The notes under the pieces are model-generated. The model was not told where the DNA came from and did not search any database. It was given only the letters and a program-made list of their open reading frames with translations. From positions 15,722,830 through 15,786,829 of the forward strand of contig OY987251.1 of assembly GCA_963920765.1 (NCBI GenBank): a stretch of DNA of 64,000 nucleotides. The letters run 5' to 3'. How positions within the stretch are numbered: position 1 is the first letter of the stretch; every line of letters begins with the position of its first letter. Of this stretch, positions 1-11,589 are shown piece after piece. The position numbers and the translations under genes are program-made. Source of the stretch: Ulota crispa (lineage: Eukaryota; Streptophyta; Bryopsida; Orthotrichales; Orthotrichaceae).

Positions 1-2
1 GA

Positions 3-1549
3 TTAGCTAACCAGACTGACAAGTATGCTGAGGAGAAATTTTGTAGCATACCTCACCCTCACAACGGTCACTGTGTCTCAAACTGTAAAGCCCAGAGGGA
101 TAGGAGAGTACTAGAGTTCTTGGTCCCAATCCTACTTTTGAAGCGTCCTACTTACCTCACCTTCACATTTGCCAGTACTATCTTTGGTGCACTGTCAGGA
201 GAGTTTCCGATGAACTAGAGGTTAGTAATTGGGAAACTCGTGGATAGGTTATTCAAGGGATTAGGAAACACCAAGCCTTCTGAACTTTCCCCTTTTCTCT
301 TCCATCTCTATTCTCACCACAACCTGTTTAGAAATAGAGAGCACGTCAAATGGAAGAAAGCGGAGGTAATGAGGGTAAATGATATCACCTTAGAACTAGA
401 ACTAGAGGAGGAAGAAGACAAGGAATACTCGGATGAGGAGGCACTACACGTCAAGGTGACCTGGGAAGTCCGAGTTAAAGGGAAGGAACTCGCTGAACCT
501 TCCAAGGTTTTTGAATCGGAAGTCCGAGAGAGGTTTAAGCCGGATCTTATCTCCGGGATTGTGAAGGAGCTAGGAGAGGTCCAGCGATTGATACGCTTCC
601 ACCAAGAGCATAATCGGAAAATGCACCAGCTCTTGGGAGGGGCTTCACAAAAAGAAATGATTGCCAATGTGGAGAGTTTAATTAAACTCAAAACCTCAAG
701 GCAATTGAAAGTGGACAAATAGTCTCGACAAATGAAGGATCTGCATGGCAAGTTGAAGGAAGAGAGTGAAGGAGACAAAGTGACTCAAGAGGCCAACTTG
801 GAGATCGCCAAGCTCACGCATTTTGTTGGGAGTCCAAGTGACGTGGTGAACAAGGCAAAGCTCTATGACGCAGAAGTCTTGAAGGAAGGATCGCAAGTTA
901 GAGCAAGGTGGTTTCAGTGGTGGTGAAGTACGAAATGACAATGGAGGTGATGCTGTTGGAGATGAGGAGTATCTTGGCAAGTATTAAAACTAGCCAGGGT
1001 ACGAGTGAAGGATCCGGGCAAATCAAGGATGTTATGCCCACCCGAAAGTCTCCTGTTGTGCAATTGCCAAAGCCGACCACACCATAGGAGAAGGAGGATG
1101 TGACAACCCCAACAACTGGTCATCTTCCCAGCAAGCTCAATGTCGGTGCCGAAGAGGAGAAATTAGCACTTGGGTCCCAGGATTAAGGCCAGGATCCCAC
1201 TACACTAGAAGATCAAGCCTTGACTCGGGTTCCTAATCCGGTGAAGCGGAAGACTACGGCCAAGCGTGCAAGGGAGTTGTTTTCTCTAGGCAAGAGCAAG
1301 GTGTCTCTGATCAAGATTGATCTTCCAAATGACTCTCCTTCCGAGGCAACAACAAGTGATGGAGAGACTTCAGAGTTCTCGGAATGTTTGGCAAGTTCAG
1401 ATTCATCCAATGATTCTGATCTAGAAGTAGTTAGGATTGCCGCTCAGAGTACCCGGAAGATGAAAAGTAAGACTCCTGCCAAGGGTAAAGGAGCAAGCAA
1501 AAGCCGAAGATTGCTAGCGCAAAAGGCAGTGTCTACGGCTCAGAATTAG
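3..1549 (+). pseudogene. Broken transposon/retroelement-associated reading frame (gag-like?), fossil
   Basis: A coding-like stretch runs from the window edge in one main frame to about 926, with a further basic/acidic segment at 1220-1549. The first part contains a hydrophobic block around 'LEFLVPILLLKRPTYLTF' followed by 'IFGALSGE'. I associate this arrangement with repetitive, transposon-linked plant proteins. The next part is acidic (Glu-rich near 400-450) and then a charged, probably coiled-coil segment. The last part is Lys/Arg- and Ser-rich. The frame is interrupted a few times, so this is a decayed copy. No zinc knuckle, protease or polymerase motif is visible. It could be a Gag-like ORF or an accessory ORF of a DNA transposon. 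The left end lies outside the window. Confidence 0.4.
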
Positions 1550-2826
1550 AAAAAGACCTAGTTCTTCAGTAGTAGTAATAACTAAAGTAACTAGGGTAAA
1601 TAGAATAAGGGAAACAAGCACTAGGAGTAAAACTATAGTTACTTCTTGGTACAGTGCATGTGGCACCCAGATTCAGGATTATAGGATCTCAAATCTACTT
1701 TTCTCGGGATTTTTCGGCTAAGGGGGGACCACTACTTTTTGATAAAGGGAATGACACTTGTCATTTCCAAGACCTCAGCTTTTCAAAGAGGAACTTTTTA
1801 GTTTCCCTAGGATCAGCTATTAGAGGCATGATTGTGATTAGTGCCTCGATTCATTTTGTATCTTTGATTCACCTAATGCAAGCCAAGCTTTTCTATCTTA
1901 GTATTTTGAATTGATCACTTGGGGTGTTGTATATGGAATTGTGAGCATTAAAAAGAGAGGAGAGAGAAGTGACCCCGGATCTTGTCTAATTTGATTTCTG
2001 GAGCCAATAGGGAGGTGGATAGAATACTATGTGTATTAAGGGGCAATTTCTGTTTGGATTTACAATCCAGAAACTCCTCTGAAGAATAGCCAATCTTAGA
2101 TTGGGTGCGTCTGAATAGCAATCCCAATGCATGCTAGCTGACGGTTAAGAGGTTCCATTACCACTAGGAGTGATTGTGGGCAAAGGAGCAAGAATCTTTT
2201 AATTGTCTGGTTATTGTCTTAGCAACAAGAATTATGTCAAGAAGGGTTTATCATTGTAGTATGTTGAGGTTGTAGGGGTTCTCTGCATGACCTATTGGTC
2301 TAGATCTACTTCCGAACTGGCTATGAGGGAGTAAATGCACATTGTTGTTTTTGTGTTCTTTGTTGTTATTTTGTTTAGTGATACTTCACTCACTATAAAT
2401 TGCTGAGAGGTAGGATTTCACGTGGCCTTCTCTAATCTCTAATCACGGAACCCTCTAATATAAAGGCTAAACTTGTTTTATTGTTATGTGTGTGATGTTT
2501 AGATCCGGAAGAAGTACAGGGATTGACCACTCCTTCTTGAAGTCCGGAACATTAGTGAGGAAAGGAAGGATAGTTAGGAGTCTTGTTGGTTGACTAAGGA
2601 TCTTCTGGTTACCTTTTCTCCTTGTGTGTGTGTTTGGTGTTTATTTGCAAATTACCTACAGGATTTCTTCATCTTGTTCCGGACAACCTTAAGGATCTAC
2701 AAACTAAATCTCTGTGGAACAAATACAAGTCATCTACTTGGTGTTTTAAGTTGTTTTAAATGCCAACGGGAAGATAAGTACTTTCTTATGCTATCTCATC
2801 CTTCCTTTTACGTTTGTCCTCTAAAC
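1550..2826. other. Intergenic, no gene recognised
   Basis: This moderately AT-rich sequence contains only short frames without recognisable motifs. It could be the 3' part of the broken element to its left. I could not pair terminal repeats that would prove this. Confidence 0.4.
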
Positions 2827-2830
2827 CTAC

Positions 2831-3303
2831 CATGAATCCATGATCAAATCAGCCACTATTCCACCTTGCTTGTGACCCGCCCAGCTCTTGCAGAACTGAA
2901 GGTGTTTACACTCCAAACTTTGAAAAATGTCACTCTTCTTGAGGTGATGGAAAGTGATGCCATCCTCATGGCATATTCTCTTTCCCTCATGTTTCTCCAA
3001 ATTATCAGCCTTAGGAACCATTACCTTCCGCCTACCACTTATATTAGTGCAACTTTGGTAAATAACTCCAATAATATCCCCAGCAGCATCAAACTCACCT
3101 TCAGCCCAAGTAAACTTGCAGGCCCATACTTCCTGCCAGCATCTTGTAATAGTACTGGTAGCAGCTTTTCTTCTCTTGCGTGAAAGAGTTGCAGCTTCAA
3201 TCATCTTCCCCTTCCCCTTTAGATCTTGTTCAACATCAGCGTCAATTGCACTCAAATTGTTGAGATCAAGAATGTCAGCATCAGCAACGTCCGGCAACAT
3301 CAT
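2831..3303 (-). CDS. Single exon of a zinc-finger/hAT-like transposase-related protein
   Basis: An ATG-started frame of about 157 codons opens with an acidic N-terminus and a basic KGKGK/RKRRK stretch. It then shows an aromatic 'W..KFTWAEGEFD' block, 'GRRKVMVPKADNLEKHEGKR', and a later 'CKHLQFCKSW' motif. The order (Trp/Phe block, Cys pair, 'PK.DNL.KH.G.R', CKH) resembles the N-terminal zinc-finger domain in front of hAT-like transposase domains in plants. That is recalled family knowledge, not a search. The expected first Cys of the Cys pair reads Tyr (YQSC), so zinc binding may be lost. A plausible 5' splice site (ATG|GTAGGT) lies just before the frame's stop, so this may be exon 1 of a spliced gene. 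No downstream exon was found, so it is probably a truncated remnant. Confidence 0.4.
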
Positions 3304-3900
3304 TGTTATTTTTGAAGGTAAACACTGCTAATACGTTGAAGGCATCTGAGACATACGAGTCTATGAAATGTGGGTAACGCTAATACTGGGTGGCAGGTAC
3401 TTTCCCATGCGGTTGCAATTTTGGCTGGAGGCAAAAGTCCTCACTTGGAAATTTTCTGGGAGTTTCAAGCAGGGCTCCATCTGACATCTTGGATGCCCAC
3501 AAATCTTAAGAATGGAAGATAGAATCAAGAAGGACTAAAGCTTGATGTGCACAAGACAAAACTACAAATTTGACTCAGTCTACTAGCAGAAACCCCTTCA
3601 AAAAACGCTGCAAAATTATTGTACACTCCATATCCACAAATTGCAAACTCAACCCACCAAAATGTTTGTGTGCGCAAAGGAGGACCCTACACCTCAAAAC
3701 TAAGACTTAAGAGACACAAAGAGGAACTAAGATCTCGCTCCAACAAGATCCAGACCAACATACACAAAGCTAGCTCAAGGTGTTATCAATGATATTCCAC
3801 AACTTTCCAAGGCCAACAAACTATAGATGTTGTGTCAAGGAAAGCCGTGGCAAGTAACCCCCACTCTCCATTCCATAGATCCTGCAAGCCAACCTCAAAC
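3304..3900. other. Intergenic, nothing recognised
   Basis: No coding frame of note and no repeat structure was seen. The stretch ends at the CACTA-type MITE. Confidence 0.4.
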
Positions 3901-4045
3901 CACTAGTAAAAAAACAGATCCTAAATGACTAAATGACAATGACTTAACCACAACTGCAATGATTATACAACAACTACAAAATGATTCTATAGTTGTGGTT
4001 TAGTCATTGTCACTTAGTCATTTAGGACCTATTTTTTTAATAGTG
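3901..4045. mobile_element. CACTA-type MITE (145 bp) with 3-bp target duplication
   Basis: The element begins CACTAGTAAAAAAAC and ends with the inverted counterpart ...TTTTTTTAATAGTG. The arms (about 60 bp, including AGRTCCTAAATGACTAA and GACAATGACT) pair almost throughout, so the whole unit folds back. The flanks carry the direct repeat AAC on both sides (3898-3900 and 4046-4048). Termini starting CACTA with a 3-bp duplication are the hallmark of the CACTA/En-Spm superfamily. The element has no coding capacity. Confidence 0.8.
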
Positions 4046-4920
4046 AACCCAAAAGCCTCACACACAACATCACAAACTCTCCAATCTCTGTTGTTGGCCT
4101 AAAACGCCTAAAAAACCAGCACTTGCAAAACAGCACAGTAAGCCAACATAAGCCTCAAATAACAAAGCAAAAATAAGCAATTTCACACAGCCCAAACCTC
4201 CACATTCATAGAGCTCACTATAGAACTCAAGTAATTCATAGAAAATAAGGCGTAAGAATAATCTCCGCTTGTTGAACGGAAACTTATAAATGGAAGCATT
4301 GCTGAATGCTGGCAATGGCAAGGTAGCACTGTGGCAGCGTTTGTGGACCCAATGCAATCTCCAAAAATTTCTTCATTTCCATTTCCACTTTCCCAGCCGC
4401 AAAATTTTGAAACAGTAGTAAATGCAAAGGCAGAATTGGCGTCTCAAGATTTTCCCAGCAGCTAAGAAGCGTTGCAGTGCAGGAAACGTAGGCAAGTGAA
4501 ATTTGAACAAACAACAATGGCATGAAAATCTTGCGGGAGAGGCAAAGCGACTGAGAGTGCATTCACTACAATTGACTGAAACCAATCAATGACAGCAACA
4601 ATGACTGCTTGCATTGATGTGGAAACCCTTAAACAATTTATCAAGCATTTGTAGCCAAGTGACCAATTTCCAAATTTAAACGGACGGAGCTGCAACGTTG
4701 CAGCAGCGAGAAGGCCACGCTCCAAGCAAGGCACAGCTAGCGACACGTTGTGAGCAAGGAAGGTAAGCAACCCTAAACTTTTGCATTATTGCTAACGCAC
4801 TAACCTTGTGGTCTGACATTAGTGCTATATATGTGTAGGGCCAGGCAAGATTGTCCTCATCACGCCACGTTTGGACGTTGAGATCCAACCCCAACATTTG
4901 TCAAGATGAAGTCCGTTGAT
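4046..4920. other. Intergenic, no gene recognised
   Basis: Several overlapping minus-strand frames of 70-100 codons occur here. They have no recognisable domain, no shared composition and no splice logic. The base composition is slightly less AT-rich than the surroundings, so an unrecognised decayed exon is possible. Confidence 0.35.
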
Positions 4921-4959
4921 ATAATTTCAAAAGTGGATGAAAAGATGCACTGTGCAGAT

Positions 4960-5400
4960 GAATATTTCCATCGACAGTGGATAAGAAATCCAGTGGACGG
5001 ATGTGGCGACGCCTGCATTAGACGGCTTCAATCAAAGATAATCCTCAACGGTCCACGACTCCACATTGACGGTTGATATGGACGGCCAGATGGATATATT
5101 GGTCGGACGGCTAGATGGATGGTTTAGTTTGATGGCCTTCTTGGACAGCCAGATGGACGCCCTAATTGGACAATCCGGATGGATGACCAAATGGACGGCT
5201 AGCTTAGACGGCTAGATGGACATCTCAGTTAGACGGCCAGATGAACATCTCGATTAGACGGCGAGATGGACGGCCACATGGATGGCCTAGTTTAACAACC
5301 TTCATGGATGGCCTAATGGACAGCCTCATTTGACGGCCTCATTTGACGGCCAAGTGGACGGCCTGGTTGAACGGCCAATTGGACAGCTTGCTTCAACACC
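4960..5400. repeat. Degenerate minisatellite rich in GACGGCC / AGATGGA
   Basis: Short units of the type 'gacggccagatgga' and 'gatggcctag' recur more than fifteen times at irregular spacing of roughly 15-30 bp. The same vocabulary appears in two other places in the window (10590-11100 and 12590-12890). No open frame is maintained through it. Confidence 0.65.
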
Positions 5401-5620
5401 TTATAAAATTTATGCATAACTTCTTGAATAAATGTGTTTACCAAATCTTTACCAAAATCAAATCTTAATACTAAATGTAACCTTGTACATAAAAATTACT
5501 CCCAAAATTTACAAAAATTAACAATTAGTGTATACGTTCACAACTTCACATTTAGTGTTGGCAACATTTTGTTGACATTTAGTGTTTGGATTTGTAATTA
5601 GTGTTGCCAACAATAATTAA

Positions 5621-5850
5621 CAATATAAGTGTAGTGCTAGGTAGAGTTGTGGGAATACAAGCACGCTTCCAACTAATTTAGCAGCCGACACACCTCTTGC
5701 ACTTTGTTGTTTGCTGACGCCAAGCACAAAGACAAATTGACAATATAAGTGTAGTGCTGGGTAGAGTGGTGGGAATACAAACGCGTTTCCAACTAATTTT
5801 GTAGTTGACACACCTCTTGCAATGTCAGGTTTGCTGACGCCACGCTTAGA
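5621..5850. repeat. Tandem duplication, period 120 bp, two copies
   Basis: 'caatataagtgtagtgct' starts at 5621 and again at 5741, exactly 120 bp later. The copies remain alignable through 'cacacctcttgca' and 'tttgctgacgcca'. They differ by scattered substitutions. No coding function is seen. Confidence 0.85.
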
Positions 5851-6175
5851 GAGTCAAAGCAAGACATGGAGAAGTAGATCTAGAAATTTAGAGCTCCATA
5901 GAGGCCACATTATTTCAAATTTGCAATTATTATTGGTTGTATGGAGTTTGATTTTCAGCAGGCTTAAAGTATATGTTTTCAAGAATCTTTGAACAGAGAA
6001 AAGCTGGCTAGTGTAGTTTAATTTTGCCTCCAACAAAAAATTTCAGATTTTTCAATTCTTAATTAGAAAGTTATGCTGATGAAAGGGTAGAAAATGCGAA
6101 AAGTTCACAAATCATGATGTGTTGGTTGGTGCTGATGTAACGGTTCTTAACTGCTCTAATCAATGGATGGACGTT

Positions 6176-6353
6176 CATGGTTGGGGGCAAGATCTTATCA
6201 AGATATATAGCTCTTTGGTATTGACAAATGGTCCTCATGCAAATTTATCTGGATGTGGTTGCAAAATTCAACCACATCCACATAAATTTGCGTGAGAACC
6301 ATGCGTTGAAACCAAGGAGCAGTGTATATTGATAAGACCTCACCCACAACTAT
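6176..6353. mobile_element. Hairpin MITE-like foldback, about 178 bp
   Basis: The left arm contains 'gatcttatcaa', 'ggtcctcatgcaaattt' and 'ggatgtggttg'. The right arm contains the inverted order: 'caaccacatcca', 'aaatttgcgtgagaacc' and 'ttgataagac'. Nearly the whole unit pairs around a loop near 6260-6272. No target duplication could be fixed with confidence, so the superfamily is not assigned. Confidence 0.7.
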
Positions 6354-6369
6354 GGTTGTCTATTGCCAG

Positions 6370-6441
6370 GAGGACTTGAACCCCAGACCCCTTGGGTACC
6401 AGCCCATGGGCCTTCAGCAACACACCATGTGCTAGGCCAGA
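6370..6441 (-). repeat. tRNA-like SINE head, copy 1
   Basis: Read on the minus strand, this segment has an A-box-like start (TGGCCTAGCACATGG) and, about 50 bp on, a B box (GGGTTCAAGTCC) that matches the pol III consensus. This is the spacing expected for tRNA-derived SINE promoters. A close copy lies at 6675-6743. I could not draw a full cloverleaf, so a functional tRNA is unlikely. Confidence 0.5.
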
Positions 6442-6499
6442 TGTCCAATAGTGAATTAATATTGTACTTGAATTGTAAATCACAGTACCATCATTTTTT

Positions 6500-6835
6500 G
6501 CAAGTTTAGAGGCTATTTCAGCATATTGAAGTATTTGTTTATAAGAATCTCTAAACCAAAAAAAGTTGGCTATTGTAGTTCAATACTTCACCTTCATCAA
6601 ATTTTTTGCAGATTTCTTTTTTTTTAATAAAAAGTTATAAGCATAAATAACAAGTTCTAAAGAATTGCAACTTAGAGGGTTTGAACCCCAGACCTCTTGG
6701 GTACTAGCCCATGGGCCTTCACCAACACACCATGTGCTAGGCCAGATGTCCAATAGAGGATTAATAATGTACTTGTATTGTAAATCATAGTACTATTTTT
6801 ATTTTGCAAGTCTGGAGGCCATTTCAGCATACTAA
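6500..6835. repeat. Degenerate direct repeat around the SINE heads
   Basis: Blocks such as 'ttggctattgtagtt ... catcaaattttttgcagattt' near 6560-6620 match a diverged block at about 5965-6050. 'tgcaagtctggaggccatttcagcata' near 6810-6835 matches about 6500-6525. The locus is a small nest of duplicated segments. Confidence 0.45.
6675..6743 (-). repeat. tRNA-like SINE head, copy 2
   Basis: This is a near copy of 6370-6441. On the minus strand it has TGGCCTAGCACATGG followed by GGGGTTCAAACCC. Homology between the two copies continues about 90 bp to higher coordinates (to roughly 6530 and 6833). It stops close to the B-box side, so the two heads sit in a larger direct duplication. Confidence 0.5.
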
Positions 6836-7999
6836 GCCCTAAAGGACCATGGCTTTTATTTTGTCACAAGATACTCAAACTTGTCACTTCTATGGCAAAG
6901 AGTAAAAAAGTTTGAAAATTGGGATTTTTGCATATCTAACCATAGGTTCTTATACCAGACTTGTATAAGAATGGGTCATTCAAACCTTAAAAACTTTGAC
7001 AACATATTTTGCAAGATATTAGCATTTAAAGTGTAAAAAACAAGCTTTTTTGCACCTTGCACGACTAGATTATTTGACTTTGAACCTCTTTAACTTAAAA
7101 TTTTTGCACCATGGAGTTTTGAAGTTTATTTTCTAGTTGTGGAGAATTGAGTTGAGAATCTTTAGAAAAAAACCAAAACAAAAAATACTTAATTTTCATT
7201 CTTTAAAAGAACATTAAATACAAGAATGTTTGACATTGAACAAAATCTTACATTGTTAATAACCTTGCACTAGAATTGAATCACAATAATCCCAATGGTC
7301 AGATTGTCCTAGCAAGTACCAAGCAATCATTACACTTTCCAAAATATATTTTTTCAAAAATATTAAATTTGCATTTAAAAATGAAGTTTATAAGTTATTT
7401 TTTCGTAGCACAACCACACTTGCATCTGTAAAAAAATAGGAAAGAGGTGTGGTTCACCATGTTACAATTTATTGAGTTAGGAAGAAAGTAAGGAAACTAG
7501 TTTTTTCAATAAGTGATGTAGTAAAATGCTTCTAATACATGTAGTAATTCCAGATCACATCATGCGGTTCTTTCACAAAAGTGTTTATTTCCATGAGTTT
7601 ACTACACTGATCTATGGTTTAAGAATATACTCTATTTTTGTTTTGCAAGCGAGCATAATACAAATGCACACTACAATATGTAGAGAAGACAAAGTGAAAT
7701 GTACATGCTTCATTCCACACCAAATTTTGCAAGTGCAACAACAAATGCTAAGCCTTCTTGGATCCTTGTTTTGAACAAATTCCTATACATGTTTACATCC
7801 ATGTAGACTAGTTGCACACATTTCCAACAAAAACTATTTACTCATCTCCTTATGTTACAATGTTATGCTTTGGTACGTATCAAAAATGTTTCAAAAATGT
7901 ATAAACTAGCCATCTAGGAATCTAGGCATCTCCTAGATCTATAATGTGTTGCGCTAAATCTATGTCATTTCCAAAAAATCTTTGCAGCTCTTCGTGAGA
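6836..7999. other. AT-rich intergenic, nothing recognised
   Basis: No convincing coding frame or repeat was seen. Confidence 0.4.
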
Positions 8000-10315
8000 T
8001 TACAAAGTGGTCAACGTCCTAATTGTTCTTGCATTGTACCGGTCGTGGATGTGGTTGAATACGGAACTTAAGAGTTGAACCTCGTGGAACGTATTGTCGA
8101 TAATAAAGGCAAATAGTTCCTTGAATGTCATATCATCTTTCTGTCCCAATGCGATACCATTGTTGTCATATATGATGCCTTGTGGGTGGAATTCAGGTGA
8201 ATAGATGTCTCTACATTTGTCCCAATGTTCCACCTGCAAGTTGACTTGCATACAATCGTTGCTCACATTTGCCTTCTGGGATGACCCACTTGATGATGCT
8301 GGTGATCTTTTTAACAGTCCTACCCTCCATGGCGCGTTGCAAGGTTTGTGTCAATTGATGTTGTGAGTCTCTGGACCACTTCTACATCTAGCACAAATTG
8401 TTCCCCCAATGCAACCTATTAGAATCCCCTCGTAAATTAGCTTTGTCATGCTCATGATGAATTGGCATGTGGTCTAGGGTGCCAAACATTTGGTAAAGCC
8501 GTCTATGATAGGGGGCCTTGCAAGTAACGCATCTCTTTCTAGTCACCATGTAGGCAAGGAGACACCCAGGATGGTACATATGTGGACACGTACCAAGGCT
8601 CCATCTGCCCTTGGGGCCATAAGGATCTAGGCACACCCTGCATACCGTGTTGTCTTTTAGAAACTCCAAAACTTCAGGCCACAATAAGGAAGGTTTGCCT
8701 ACTTGGCCTAGGCGCAAGTACCTACATTATGTAGTGTCGTATTAGAATTGCAACTCGGGCACCACATTCCAATCAATGCTTGCGTTTATGCGGTTTGTTG
8801 CCAACATGGGGGGGAACATCTCTTTGATGCAAGGCCACGAGGTCAAGCCAAAATACCGCTGACCTCTATCATTGAATTCTGCAACAATTCTCTTAAGTTC
8901 TTGCTGCATTTGTTGAGCTTTGTTTTCAAACATGACGCATGTCAACTTCATGTTCAACAACTGCATTCTCTTCCTTTCAAGGCTTTGAACCAACCTTGTA
9001 TTCAAGGCCCGGAGGGTGTCCAATTGTTCTCCCAAGTCAATGTTTGCTATGCTAAGAAACACAACATTTTCCTCAACTTCCTGGGAACAAAGTTCTACGG
9101 CGTGCATGGAGTTGGTTAGCTCTTCCATGCTTGCCTTTGTACTTGCAATCTCTGCTTCCGCTTGCTCCGCACGTACACACATGCAAATCCAATGTGAGTC
9201 CCCCAAGGTTTTCCACCGCTTGGATTGCTTCAGCCCTAGTTGCATTTGAACTTTCACCCCTGAAAGTTGAAGGCAAGAATGATGAAAGAGGTCGCACCGC
9301 AAAGTCATTCGCTCGAGTGGCAGCTACCGGGCTGTCATCCGCAGCATACATTGCGATTGCCACAACATCATTTAGCAATGCAGTATTGTCCATGCTTGAT
9401 TGTCCTCCGCGAGCTAGAAAGGTGGCTTGGCTTCTAACTAGCTTGTCATTCTCATCCTTCAGGCGTTGCACCTTTACTCTATGGACTTCCACATCTGCTG
9501 AATGTGCCCTTACTACCTTGTCCTTCTCAGCTTGCAGCGTCAACACTAAGTCTCACAAGTGTTGGAGTTCCTCATCATTGGCAAGCTCCATGAATCAAGT
9601 TGAAGACAATATTCTCTTGTTGTGGCGGAACAATTGCGGTCACATGCTCCTTAGTTGCCGCTGGAACCACAATCTTGTTTGCTACATTTGGTACATGCAA
9701 CTTGCGTTCCTCTAGTGGTTCAACCTCCACAGCCACATCTTCAACTTCCGCTTCGTTAAAAACTTCCACATGGCCCCCATCATCATTTGCTAGAATATCT
9801 TGTGTCATTGGTTCAACCTCTTCCATGTGCACTAGCATATTCTCTAAGGACATGTCATCATTTGCAGGAATGCTACAAAGTACGTTTGGAAACCGGTTTT
9901 TTTGTTTAGTGGTTTGTTAGGTAGTCCAATCTACATCCTTCCCAAAAACCTCTACCTACACCATTTGACACTATGAGAGCGTTGCATCTTTCTTCGTGAC
10001 TTTGTCTCAAAGTGCCAATGTCACTTTCGTCAACCTCTTCTTGAACGCAACGTGCTTGCAAATCTTAATGTTTGCTACTCTAGATCTCACGTGTATTTCA
10101 TACCATATAAGATCCCAGTGGCAATTTATGTGGGCCCAATCAATGTACTTCCAACATGTCATTCTTGTCCACGGTTCCACCTCCTGTTTCCAACCATGAC
10201 GTGTCAAAATCCCCACATCATGATACGTGTCCCAATCTAGCACCAACCTATTTCCCCTCTTCCTCGGGGGTTCACCTTCATTTCTTGAGTGAATTAGAGA
10301 GCTTGGAGTAGCCAT
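8000..10315 (-). pseudogene. Decayed gene: basic N-terminal domain, coiled coil and C-terminal RING-H2 finger
   Basis: Reading down the minus strand, an ATG at 10313-10315 starts 'MATPSSLIHS', followed by 'PPRKRGNRLVLDWDTYHDVG' and a Trp-rich segment. Next come an acidic segment (9575-9853), a long charged coiled coil (about 8800-9546, with runs such as 'VQRLKDENDKLV') and a RING-H2 finger at about 8540-8660. The finger reads C-x2-C ... C-P-H-x2-H-x2-C ... C-x2-C, with all eight ligands present. A further conserved-looking tail lies at 8000-8266. RING-H2 fingers usually act as E3 ubiquitin ligases, so that role is inferred for the ancestor. The segments lie in different frames, and the N-terminal frame meets a TGA where CGA would be expected. 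The locus is therefore broken or needs introns I cannot place. The family is not recognised by name. Confidence 0.55.
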
Positions 10316-10589
10316 ACTATTTACCTGCACAATAACAAACCACAATCTATAGGAAGATACAAATGGCAAGTTGCTGTGCCTTTTATTGCGTGGAGGCAAC
10401 TGAAATTTGGCAAAGCAATGCCACATGTAACACTTCTCCTCAATTTGCAATGCAAAGCTTTCTCAAGCAAAGACAAAGCAACTCAAAAGAGGAAGCATGG
10501 TAATGAAGGGATTTTGCAAGTTTATACACCCCAATTTCCCAAGATAGTTGGGTTGGTAATTGGGGTCAAATTGGCATTACACCCCCAAA

Positions 10590-11110
10590 TCTGGATCGTG
10601 AATGTGGATGGACGCGCCCCTCTATTGACGGCCTAGGCATCCACGGAGCGTCCACGGAGGTTTGATAGCCTGTTGACAGATTTGGAGGGCCGTCCCTAGC
10701 CTTGTACCGCCATCATGAAAAGTTAAACACCGTCCCCATTAATCGATGAGCTGCTTGTTGGCGAGGAGTCTATCGGCAGGTTTGGCGGACCGTCGATCGC
10801 TTTGGAGGACCGCCGGCCGCCTCAGTGATTTGTCCAAAGGTTTGGCAGGCCGTCCATAAGTTCGGATTCTCGTCCCAATGGTCGAGGCGCCGTCGTTAGC
10901 CTTGTGTTCTCATAATCATATATTATAGGCTGTCCAAGCTCGTTGATGGCCTACATAGACAAACCTACCGACATAATCAACGGCCATCATCACTCCTCAA
11001 CAATCTGGAGGGTCCATCAAAGGTCTCAACAACCCCTGCCACTTGTCGACGGCCTTGGCGGACAGATGGTCCGTCTAGTCAAACATCTATGATTGAATGT
11101 TGACAACCCT
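10590..11110. repeat. Second GACGGCC-rich degenerate minisatellite
   Basis: This GC-rich patch has irregularly spaced units such as 'gacggcct', 'ggccgtcc', 'ggaccgtc' and 'ggcggac'. Both orientations occur. Vocabulary is shared with 4960-5400 and 12590-12890. There is no open frame. Confidence 0.5.
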
Positions 11111-11589
11111 TGGGTTGAGCGCAATGGCCCTTGAAACTCCCGTCCATCACTTTGTTCCCAGCAAGGTTTCCAAATTTGGCAATTTGAGGCAAAAGTGAAC
11201 CAATTTTTGTTGACTAGCACCAATCTTGTAGAAAATGAACTCTAATATTTGGATTAAATTGTCAAATAACTTCAAACTTAAAAAAAATTGGATGAAATTG
11301 CCAAATTGTGAATGAAAACCAACTTATAGACAGGTAACATGTGCTAATGTAATATTTTTTTGTCCATTGTGTAGATGAATGTTGAAATATGGAGCAGCAC
11401 TATAACAATTTAAATTGCCACTTTGGCACTTCTTAAAAAAAGAAAAAAGAAAACTTGATCCCCACTAGACGTGGGCTTGTCCATTTCAACGTTCTCAAGT
11501 TCTAACGGATGGCGAGTTCAACTCCATATAAAAAAGGTATGTCAACCTCTAAAAGACCACACCCTTTTTTCTTTGAAATAATAATTATA

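Noticed and set aside
4070-4897. Cluster of minus-strand frames of 70-100 codons
   Set aside because: The frames overlap each other, have no shared domain and offer no splice structure.
6370-6441. Functional tRNA gene
   Set aside because: A and B boxes are present, but no complete acceptor and anticodon stems could be paired.
9131-9715. 194-codon plus-strand frame
   Set aside because: It is antisense to the coiled-coil segment of the minus-strand RING gene, has Ser/Ala-rich shadow composition, and has no motif.
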